Below, in pieces: positions 17,953 through 24,866 of a stretch of 24,866 nucleotides of DNA; the first letter of the stretch is position 1, and each line of letters starts with the position of its first letter. Source of the stretch: Intoshia linei (Eukaryota; Orthonectida; Rhopaluridae); contig LWCA01000523.1 of the NCBI GenBank assembly GCA_001642005.1, forward strand, positions 1 to 24,866, written 5' to 3'. The notes under the pieces are model-generated. The model searched no databases and was not told the DNA's origin. It worked only from the letters and a program-made list of their open reading frames with translations. The translations under genes were made by a program, and so were the position numbers.

Positions 17953-18164
17953 TCAAATGATCGTAGTTTTTTGATCGTAAATCATAAGATCGTATTTTAT
18001 AATCGTAGTTAATATTAATTTTAATATATGATAATACAATTTTACTATGGTGTTCAAATTACAGAATATTTTTTTATCCAATTTAATTATAAATTCTAAT
18101 ATTAGTATATTTTTACGATCATTTGATTCACTATCTTTTGATGTACGATCTTTTGATAGTGCGC
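17953..18164. mobile_element. Probable MITE with repeated GATCGTA sub-terminal motifs
   Basis: The left edge has AAATGATCGTAG, TTGATCGTAA and AAGATCGTAT in direct order. The right edge has TACGATCATTTGA and TACGATCTTTTGATAG, the same motif inverted. The edges are imperfect inverted repeats (GTTCAAATGATCG against the complement of CGATCTTTTGATAGTGCG). The layout suggests a non-autonomous DNA transposon with repeated transposase-binding sites. I did not find an exact target duplication. Confidence 0.5.
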
Positions 18165-18427
18165 CCATTCTTGTGTAGTTCTATTTTTGAGTGTGCGCCA
18201 GTATTATAAACTTAAGTGTCCAAAAAAATAAGTGCTATCAGATTTATTTTGGAATAAATTTTCAGTAGAAAAATTTTTATTCGTCATCATATATAAGTAG
18301 TTTTGGCTTTACATTTAACACCAAATAAACTGAAATTGATTGTACGTATTCTTTCTGGCCACTTTATATAAACACTTATTTTTACATACATAGGATAAAA
18401 CAAAAAATATTTCTACATTTAATAAAT

Positions 18428-18433
18428 TTTATT
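18428..18433 (-). terminator. Poly(A) signal for GABPA
   Basis: AATAAA on the - strand lies a few bases past the TAA stop at 18440-18438, and other A-rich hexamers follow. The position is unusually close to the stop, as it is for POLA1. Confidence 0.5.
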
Positions 18434-18437
18434 TTTA

Positions 18438-20402
18438 TTATTGAAATTGTTCATTTGTTAAAATATTATTGATCGAGTGTTTTGGAGTAATAAAAGGTTT
18501 GGTATCTTTAAGAGTAAGCATTGAAATGGAAGAAACACAGCAAGAATTGTCATCTTTGACATTGTTTGAATTGATATCATTACCTTCATTTTTGTCAACA
18601 TTAACACTTGTAATGTTTATTTTTAAATTTGAATCATCTTGTAAAGTAATGGAATTTTCATATTTATTTGTATAAGTTACCTGAATACGATTCATCCGTT
18701 CAGCAACTTCTTCCCTCAATTCTTTGGCAGTATAGCCAATAATATGTTTCAAATCACAAACAAACTTGTAAACAAATCGTTTTGAAGGTACTTTTGTGAT
18801 AATATTTTCTTCATAATAATATCTTAAGGCACGACTCAACTTTTCGTAATTCATTTTTGGTTTATTTTTACGCGCACCCCACATTTTGGCTATTTTTTCA
18901 GGGTGAATCATTTTAAACTCTCCATCATCTCCGACCCAATGAATCAAATGGTATTGAGTTGGATCTCTTAAAATAACCAACAAAAATTGCCATAATTGAA
19001 TATAACCAGTATTAAAATTATTTTCTTTAAATTTATTGTTGAATGGAATAATTTTTTTCTTTTTTTTTTTTTTAATAATTGAAAATTTTTGAAGGACATT
19101 GTTTAGATTGCATTCCTCGACTCTCATAACGTCACTTTTAAATTCCTGGTCTACATTCTTTTTTTTTTCAGAGTAGTCGATGGGCATCGATGGACAGTCA
19201 TTATTTTTACATTTTAGGTGAGTTAGAATGTTGTTTAATTTAGATAACTCCTTTGGAATATCTTTAATAGCATTTTTTGGAATTAATATTATATTATTTA
19301 TCCTCAAATGACTAAAATGATGCAAAAAGTTGGTAACATTCGAATTCAGCTGTAAGATTGTACAAAAATCAGACATTGTGATAAAATTAAATTGCTGACC
19401 AGAAAACAGTTTAAATGGTGCACATTTGAAAATTTCTGGTTTAATTTTAAACCCAAACACCAGTTGAGCCCATATTAACCAATTTATTATTAATTCACTA
19501 TTCCAATGTCTAAACTGAGAAAATTGAAAATTTGGAATATTTTCATCGTTTTTTTTAACCATGCCATCATTATTTAAAACCGATTGGTCACTTTCCATCC
19601 AATTTTGTAAATTACAATCATGTATCTGCAAGTCTATAATTTCAATATAATTGTTACGTTCAGCGTTTGATTTTTCAATACTACTGATTAATCGACCACT
19701 TGGACCGACATTCCAGGAAGTAGCTGTTAAGTAAACTCTAATTGTCAACATTAATTTTTGTCCAATATTTAAAATATAAAAATTTTTGTAAATTTTTCTG
19801 AAATTAGCCTTTTCGTTCAATTGATAACGATTTTTTGATATTGATGAATAAATTGGAATTAATATCAATGCATCAATTATACTTAAATTTTTATCATTTA
19901 TTGGTTTAGTGTTGTTTATCAGATTTAAGTTATTTACACATTTGTTGAAACGTACATTTTCCACCAAATTTTCAAAATTATATTTTTTTATGTAAGATAC
20001 AATTTTTTTTTTAATCATTATTATTGGATCGTCAATGTCTATTAGTATGTGATATGTTTCTATTGTGTTTGCTGCGTTTGTTATACTGTTTTGAAGTTTG
20101 TACATTTGTTGCTCTAGTTCATTTTTTTTAGGTTTCATTTCTAGATTCATTTTTTCTTTGTAGTTATTATTTAATTTTTGAGAATTACATTGAGACATGT
20201 TGAGTTGATTGGTTTTTGAATATTTTTTAAATTTGTAGTAAAAACAATAAAAGTAATTCCAATATTTTTGCATCATATCTTCTACGTTTTCACATTTTTT
20301 GTCATATTTAATTGGTGAAAAATTTTTCACTGTTGTTTCACTTTCTTCTATAGATGTGAATTGGGATTCATTTGATGGTTTATGCTTTATTCGTAAATCC
20401 AT
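18438..20402 (-). CDS. GABPA: GA-binding protein alpha chain (ETS/Pointed transcription factor), intronless
   Basis: GABP-alpha (Drosophila Ets97D) binds GGAA sites as a partner of the ankyrin subunit GABP-beta and drives housekeeping and mitochondrial genes. The 654-residue frame has the family order. An N-terminal OST/ubiquitin-like domain spans about residues 115-225 ([25 protein letters not shown]). A Pointed domain spans about 297-368 ([24 protein letters not shown]). An ETS domain spans about 468-552 ([51 protein letters not shown]), keeping the two Arg of the recognition helix, then IGYTAKEL. About 100 extra residues at the N-terminus and an Asn/Lys-rich linker with seven lysines in a row (about 444-450) make it longer than the vertebrate protein (about 450). 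A CAG|GTAACT donor-like site occurs in frame near 18682, but the frame stays open through a plausible tail to the TAA. No intron is needed. Confidence 0.95.
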   Translation of the reverse strand: MDLRIKHKPSNESQFTSIEESETTVKNFSPIKYDKKCENVEDMMQKYWNYFYCFYYKFKKYSKTNQLNMSQCNSQKLNNNYKEKMNLEMKPKKNELEQQMYKLQNSITNAANTIETYHILIDIDDPIIMIKKKIVSYIKKYNFENLVENVRFNKCVNNLNLINNTKPINDKNLSIIDALILIPIYSSISKNRYQLNEKANFRKIYKNFYILNIGQKLMLTIRVYLTATSWNVGPSGRLISSIEKSNAERNNYIEIIDLQIHDCNLQNWMESDQSVLNNDGMVKKNDENIPNFQFSQFRHWNSELIINWLIWAQLVFGFKIKPEIFKCAPFKLFSGQQFNFITMSDFCTILQLNSNVTNFLHHFSHLRINNIILIPKNAIKDIPKELSKLNNILTHLKCKNNDCPSMPIDYSEKKKNVDQEFKSDVMRVEECNLNNVLQKFSIIKKKKKKKIIPFNNKFKENNFNTGYIQLWQFLLVILRDPTQYHLIHWVGDDGEFKMIHPEKIAKMWGARKNKPKMNYEKLSRALRYYYEENIITKVPSKRFVYKFVCDLKHIIGYTAKELREEVAERMNRIQVTYTNKYENSITLQDDSNLKINITSVNVDKNEGNDINSNNVKDDNSCCVSSISMLTLKDTKPFITPKHSINNILTNEQFQ

Positions 20403-20704
20403 TACTTGGTTATCTAATTTTATAATTATTTTTATTTATCAATTATAATTTAAACCAGATTGGTTCATTGTGTAACCTTATGTTATGTTCAATTAATTAA
20501 TATAATTAAAAAACTAATATATTCACATCCCATACATAAAATAATCGAAATTATGTAAACCAAATTTATAAAATTTTAAACTGAAAAATTAAAAATTTAA
20601 ATTTAAAACGTACACATAAAAACTTTTGCTATTTACTTAAAAGCATGGTACTTAAAAATATATAATTTGAACAACTGCACTGCATTTAATATAAAATTGT
20701 ACAT

Positions 20705-21101
20705 TAGGGGTGTGACAAAATTAAAAATAATTTTAAAAATTAAGTGCAAGATCAAATAAAGGTGAGTAATTAAACAAAAATAATACAATACCATACAAAA
20801 AAAATAATTAAATTAGATAAAAATTTGTGGAGACGCTTGCCATTTTAAAGATGTCATACAAAAATTAAAATATAACTTTAGATTATGGAATCTTATCATG
20901 GGGTGCGCTACCTATGATTTGAGTGGTGTTGAATTAATCACCAAGTTTGGCTATTAACTTTGCATCTCTAAATTCAACTCTACCTCATTTATTTTTTATC
21001 GATGGTTAAAGTTCTTATAATTCATTATTATTTATATACCGTAGTATCAATGAGTAAAGTAGCTATGCGGCTAAATTGATGGAAATGTTGTGCACCCCTG
21101 A
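20705..21101. mobile_element. Possible short hAT-type element
   Basis: TAGGGGTGTGACAAAATT at the left and the reverse complement of the right end, TCAGGGGTGCACAACATTT, resemble 'CAGGGGTG..CAA' hAT termini. The element is about 400 bp, has no coding frame, and its flanking 8-bp duplications are not recognisable. Confidence 0.4.
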
Positions 21102-21109
21102 TCTAGATT

Positions 21110-21250
21110 CTAGATAAAAAATAACTACCTCAGAAATCGAAGCATTCCCGGTTAAAAATAACTTTTAATCCTTACTTATATAATATGCTATGCAATATTT
21201 GTTCGTGTGTATGTGTGTGTTATTACAATTACTTCTTTATTTAAATAACT
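21110..21250 (+). repeat. R1 fragment in permuted order
   Basis: CTCAGAAATCGAAGCATTCCC, then TTAAAAATAACTTTT (a 3'-part R1 block), runs directly into AATCCTTACTTATATAATATG (the R1 start), then GTGTGTGTG. The 3' block comes before the 5' block, as in a junction of tandem copies. Confidence 0.6.
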
Positions 21251-21267
21251 AATAGTCTTAAAATTAG

Positions 21268-21745
21268 AATTAGTGCTGATTCCGTTAATTATTGATAAAT
21301 AATTGGTATTTTTAAGTATTTATTAAATTAGTATTGAATATATTATCACATTGAAAATAAAAAAAAAGGTTTTAATAATTTTATTTTTTCAGGACTTATG
21401 CTATTTATGACAATTTTTAGGATTGGACAGTTTTTCCTTTATTTTTAATATTATACATACATTCTGTCTAATATATTAAAAAAATGTGATAACAATTGTT
21501 TTTAAAATTCTTTACGCAAATGTTAACAAACAAAAAATTAAGATGAAAGATTCACTTTAAAGTGAAAAGTAATGTGATATGATGGAACCACTTTTTTAAA
21601 GGATTGATAATAGTGAATAGTAGAATTTTTAAGTTAGATTTTCAACGTGAATTTATTTTTTTGGTAGAATATAAATGTGCCCTCTGCAGAGCTAGGTGTT
21701 GTTTGTACGTAGTACATAACAGTCAACCTAGTGTATTATAATTAG
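21268..21745 (+). repeat. Dispersed repeat R2, copy B (uninterrupted)
   Basis: It carries the R2 blocks in order, with ATGTTAACAAACAAAAAATTA intact across the site where copy A holds a MITE. It ends near GTTTGTACGTAGTACATAAC, then AGTCAACCTAG. Confidence 0.85.
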
Positions 21746-21987
21746 GCCGACCAAAAGTTACATAGTGACACATGTGATTTTAAAGTTTAAAATTCATCTT
21801 TATGGACTCTGATTAATTAGATCTGACTTTCAATAATCACATCTGACTGAAACATTTATTATGATTTTTAGTATATTTTTTTGACTGCTACAAAATCGAC
21901 TTACTATTTTTTATTTTATTACTAACAATGTTGCTCTTTATATATTTTATTTTTAAATACTAAACATCAGTTAAAAAGCAGTTAAAA

Positions 21988-22304
21988 ATGATTTATCTCA
22001 ATCTTTTTCTCGTCACCTGCACAAGCCATTTGATTCATAATTGTTGCATGCGACTGAGAAAAAAGTATGAAAATGTCAATCAATTTATATTAACAATAAA
22101 ATTTTAACTCTTAAAAATATAGACATTCGAGGGTTACTCCATAATATTGGATATCCACCTCGACCCATTATTACTATATGGGATAGCTGGCTTAAATTTA
22201 GTGTCTATTATATTGATAATTTGAATGTTGTAAAATGTATCATTGAGAATATAACTGGTAATGGAATTATTGTAAAAAAATCAAGGGAAGCTTTTTTAGA
22301 ATAG
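21988..22304 (+). pseudogene. hAT-type transposase core fragment (relic 3)
   Basis: The first part (21988-22098) reads MIYLNLFLVTCTSHLIHNCC then MRLRKKYENVNQFI, matching the 'VTC.AH.LHRV...I...Y..V..LI' segment of a hAT transposase family. After an AG at 22121-22122, the second part (22125-22304) reads IRGLLHNIGYPPRPIITIWDSWLK then FSVYYIDNLNVVKCIIENI. This matches the following 'P.P..TRWGTWL.AA.YY..N...VK' segment and ends at TAG. The two parts lie in order but in different frames, separated by a stop and frame change or by an unused intron. It sits between R2 copies B and C. Confidence 0.7.
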
Positions 22305-22545
22305 GTTTTAAAATAGGTTTTTATAATTTTATTTTTTCTGGAATTTATGATATTTATGAAAATTTTTAGAATTGGACTGTTGTTACTTTATTTTTAATAT
22401 TATACACACAGTCTGTCTAATAAATTAAAAAAATGGGATAACAATTGTTTTTAAAATTCTTTACGCAATATTAATAAACAAAAAATTAAGATGGAATAAT
22501 TCACTTTAAAGTAAAAAGTAATGTGATATGATGGTTAATTTTCAC
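22305..22545 (+). repeat. Dispersed repeat R2, copy C (partial)
   Basis: It has TTTTTATAATTTTATTTTTTC, TTTTAATATTATACACACAG, GTTTTTAAAATTCTTTACGC, AATAAACAAAAAATTAAGAT and TAATGTGATATGATGG. It stops short of the GTACGTAGTAC block and is an unfilled copy at the TTAA used by the MITE in copy A. Confidence 0.8.
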
Positions 22546-22874
22546 GATCAAAACCACACATTACCATTTTTTTATCATTGCTATGCTATTTATCATTTTA
22601 AAATCAACTAGCATAACTTTTTTGGTATAATTTTGGTAAAATCATAGAGTTAGATGTGTATAAATTTTGTACGAAATACTTACCAGCCAAGGTAGTGATT
22701 GTATAAACTAAAACAAAAATAAAAGATATATATTTGCACCATCGCAATTAAAATAGTTTCATAGTTCAATTAGTGGAAATATTTAACTGATAAGTAATAA
22801 AACCTAAGTAAATAGCTTCAAAAATTTACGTAAATGTAAACCACCAGATTAATAGCCCTTATGTAAACAAAACA

Positions 22875-23573
22875 TTAAATTATTAAATTAACAATACGTG
22901 TATCGTTTGCTTTAATTTCGTCATCAATGTTGCTCCACGATAAAGACGACGTTTTTATACGTTTTTGAATAGTATTGGATGGTAGAATATTAAATGATTC
23001 ATCTCTATTTGCATATACACCATTAAAAACATTATCGTCTTGTGTAGAAATAGTTTTAACGCTGTTATGTTTGGAAATTTTAGGATGGCATCTTTTTCTC
23101 AAGTACATTAAATTTTCATTGATGGTAATAATTTGTCCACTTTGCTCATTTTGATACATACCGGGAGTACTTAAAGATTTATACAATGGCATTTTACTGA
23201 CAGGATTAAGTTTACTTTTTGAATTCTTTTTTGTGAGATCTAGAAAATCTATACTGTTTTCCGTTTGTTTATTTAATTTTTTATTACATACAATAGAGTT
23301 CCAATTATTTTCATAGGTTGAGTAATGACGTTGTTTGTTTAATGGTGAAGATTGATTTGCAATATTAGAATTAATACAACTTTCATTTTTACCTGATAAA
23401 TAAAATTTAACTTTGGGAACGAATCGTACATCTTCTTCACACAAGGTCGTACAAGAATCTGTTGAAGTAGATGATTTTGTCACTAAGGTAGGGTGTGATT
23501 TGTAATTATACTTTTTATGAATGTGACCATTGTATTGTTCCACTTTTTCATCCAATTTTAGTTGTGGTGTCAT
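22875..23573 (-). CDS. Unidentified 232-residue basic Ser/Asn-rich protein
   Basis: I do not recognise this protein. One open exon runs from ATG (MTPQLKLDEKVEQ) to TAA. It has a Ser/Thr-rich patch (KSSTSTDSCTT) followed by CEEDVRFVPKVKFYL, a basic segment (FLDLTKKNSKSKLN), MPLYKSLSTPGMYQ, and a basic tail IQKRIKTSSLSWSNIDDE. There is no signal peptide, membrane helix or catalytic motif. The SLSTPG and SSLSW patches look like possible phosphorylation sites, but that is speculative. It could be a complete single-exon gene or the first exon of a longer one, since donor-like GT sites lie near its end. Its codon and residue use resembles that of the Asn-rich gene and GABPA here, which supports it being coding. 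Confidence 0.6.
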   Translation of the reverse strand: MTPQLKLDEKVEQYNGHIHKKYNYKSHPTLVTKSSTSTDSCTTLCEEDVRFVPKVKFYLSGKNESCINSNIANQSSPLNKQRHYSTYENNWNSIVCNKKLNKQTENSIDFLDLTKKNSKSKLNPVSKMPLYKSLSTPGMYQNEQSGQIITINENLMYLRKRCHPKISKHNSVKTISTQDDNVFNGVYANRDESFNILPSNTIQKRIKTSSLSWSNIDDEIKANDTRIVNLII

Positions 23574-24144
23574 TGCTTATTATTAAATCTAAAATTTATA
23601 AACTGAAATTATTTTTAAATTTCTATTTGTTTACATTAAGTACGTTTCAATAAATAGAATTTTATTTAAAGTCAATACATATTTGAAATTTAATTAAAAT
23701 TATTACATATATCTCTAGTCAAATTTTTGTTTGTACATGAATTAAAGTACATGTGCAATAGATGTTTATGTCAATGTATTATCAAAATGTATAGGGGTTT
23801 TTATTTTTTAGATTTTTATCATCCTATAATGTAATAAAGTAGTTTAATTTGTATGTTAAATTTTAGAATGTATAAAATGTGCAAATCTATATTAAAATTT
23901 TGTTTTTGTTTATTTGATTACTGTTCAATCATATTTGACATTGAAAAATTAACATTAAATACATTATATATTATGCGCTAATTTTAAATTCCACAAAATA
24001 AAAAGCATACATACAATAAATATACACGCCTATAATTTGTGAATGGCTATCATAAAAATTATTATTAGCTCTTACAAAATAATAAAAAAGGCATACAATT
24101 ACGGTTGTAATTTACAACAACATTTTTAACTATATAGTCTAGTA
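23574..24144. other. Non-coding stretch
   Basis: AT-rich, with no exon, transposon domain or strong repeat visible. It contains the presumed 5' flank of the 22875-23573 ORF. Confidence 0.4.
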
Positions 24145-24190
24145 CAGTGGTTCCCATGCCTTCAGATTCTGAGGGGGCCACAGATTTAAG
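24145..24190 (+). repeat. hAT-like left terminal repeat
   Basis: CAGTGGTTCCCATGCCTTC, then GAGGGGGCCACAGATTT, is the standard hAT left-end layout. No matching right end lies before the window edge. Confidence 0.5.
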
Positions 24191-24326
24191 AAAAATTTTG
24201 AAATTAAATTAGAATTTTTAGCAATTAATATGATTTAGTATTTGATATTTACATTGTTAATTAATATATTCTTGAAATTCGGATTAATTTTGGATTATAA
24301 TAAATTTAACTCTTATTATTTATAAA

Positions 24327-24415
24327 CCCTTACGAGACAATAAATACAATAATAATAACAATAATATACAAAAAATAACAATCATAAATTTACAATTGTT
24401 TGTATACTAGACCCT
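24327..24415 (-). mobile_element. Truncated GAGAC-family MITE end
   Basis: CCCTTACGAGACAATAAAT (GTCTCGTAAGGG when inverted), then CATAAATTTACAATTGTTTG and TATACTAGACC, matches the right end of the 5139 and 12759 MITEs in opposite orientation. The adjacent base quartet is ATAA rather than TTAA, and the other end is missing. Confidence 0.6.
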
Positions 24416-24495
24416 AGTAACTAGGGTGTTAATTATATTAAAGTATGATTTATAACGAAAATAAAAGCAGTAATATTAAAAGATAAAATTTTTTA

Positions 24496-24866
24496 CAGTT
24501 GTGGCCAAAAAAAATGCATATATTAAAAATGAGATATTACGTAAAATTAAATAAAAAATTAGTTAACTACCTAAATTGTAATTGTTTAACAGCATATTAT
24601 TTGTATTTTATTTTATTGAAATCGGTCTTGAAATCACATATTTATAGGATAATTAAATTAGAGCTGACAAAAAAATGCATACTTTATTTAGATCATTAAC
24701 TCGCCATTTTAAATGACGAAATTACATTCAAATATTTTTATTTTACAAGCACATGACTAAGCAGTTAAGAAAAGAGAAAAAATCTCAAATTTTGGCAAGA
24801 TATTCTGATGAGTGGAATCAAAAAAGGTTGGCACACTTTTATGGTAAAAATCAAGGTACCATATCA
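24496..24866 (+). mobile_element. 5' part of a Tc1/pogo-type transposon (runs off the window)
   Basis: CAGTTGTGGCCAAAAAAAAT directly follows TA (24494-24495), the usual start of a Tc1-like terminal repeat. About 240 bp later a transposase-like frame opens and stays open to the end of the window. Being undecayed, it may be a younger insertion than the hAT relics. Confidence 0.65.
24753..24866 (+). CDS. Transposase N-terminus with helix-turn-helix (partial)
   Basis: ATG at 24753 opens a 38-codon frame reading MTKQLRKEKKSQILARYSD, EWNQKRLAHFYGKNQGTIS to the window edge. The pattern 'K..QIL.RY....Q..LA..YG....TIS' is a homeodomain-like helix-turn-helix of the kind at the N-terminus of Tc1/pogo/CENP-B transposases, which binds the terminal repeats. 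The Tc1-like terminus at 24496 supports this. A domesticated CENP-B/Tigger-type gene is possible, and the missing catalytic DDE/D part would decide. Confidence 0.6.
   Translation, partial: MTKQLRKEKKSQILARYSDEWNQKRLAHFYGKNQGTIS

Noticed and set aside
18676-18690. An in-frame donor CAG|GTAACT in GABPA suggesting an intron near the 3' end
   Set aside because: The frame remains open for 80 more codons with typical composition and ends beside a poly(A) signal, so no intron is required.
24499-24699. A + strand ORF of 66 codons at the start of the Tc1-like element
   Set aside because: It starts inside the terminal repeat, ends before the transposase ATG at 24753, and has no recognisable motif.
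1-24866. tRNA, rRNA or CRISPR features
   Set aside because: No cloverleaf with A/B boxes, no rRNA-like GC-rich block, and no regularly spaced identical repeats were seen on either strand.

Overview
The window is nuclear DNA from an animal. It is very AT-rich, its genes are split by introns, and it holds an ETS/Pointed transcription factor (GABP-alpha), a ciliary/sperm CH-domain protein (SPATA4-like), the C-terminal end of DNA polymerase alpha, and many decayed DNA transposons. The proteins are divergent and rich in Asn/Lys, and several introns are only 37-46 nt long. I read this as a fast-evolving, AT-rich invertebrate. I cannot place it further. Nematodes seem unlikely because a sperm-flagellum gene is present and the 3' splice sites are not TTTTCAG-like.

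Layout. A hAT-transposase-like fragment (67-298) and a hAT right end (836-848) lie upstream of the last six exons of POLA1 on the + strand (1104-3681). POLA1 converges, with only 44 nt between stop codons, on a large Asn-rich orphan gene on the - strand. I rebuilt that gene as three exons (11569-10528, 8775-5578, 3820-3726), giving a 1,444-residue protein with two phase-1 introns of about 1.75 kb. The 3' intron holds a frameshifted, exon-sized piece of glycogen phosphorylase between AT-repeat blocks, and a TTAA-flanked MITE. The 5' intron holds a second TTAA MITE family with a pogo/Tigger-like mini-element inside it, and a copy of a dispersed repeat (R1).

From 11.6 to 14.7 kb the DNA is almost all repeats: R1, a 63-bp TA-flanked hairpin, repeat R2 interrupted by a piggyBac-like MITE, and two hAT transposase C-terminal relics. 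SPATA4 (16081-15010, six exons, - strand) follows. Beyond it are another long R1 copy and a GATCGTA-rich MITE, then an intronless GABPA/Ets97D gene (20402-18438, - strand). After that come a hAT-like short element, two more R2 copies around a third hAT transposase relic, an unidentified 232-residue ORF (23573-22875, - strand), and at the right edge the start of a Tc1/pogo-type element whose transposase ORF runs out of the window.

The genes do not form a pathway or operon. What stands out most is the rebuilt orphan gene, the captured glycogen phosphorylase exon, the very short introns, and the filled/empty-site pair that shows exact TTAA insertion of the MITE. I found no tRNA, rRNA, CRISPR array or bacterial-type operon.
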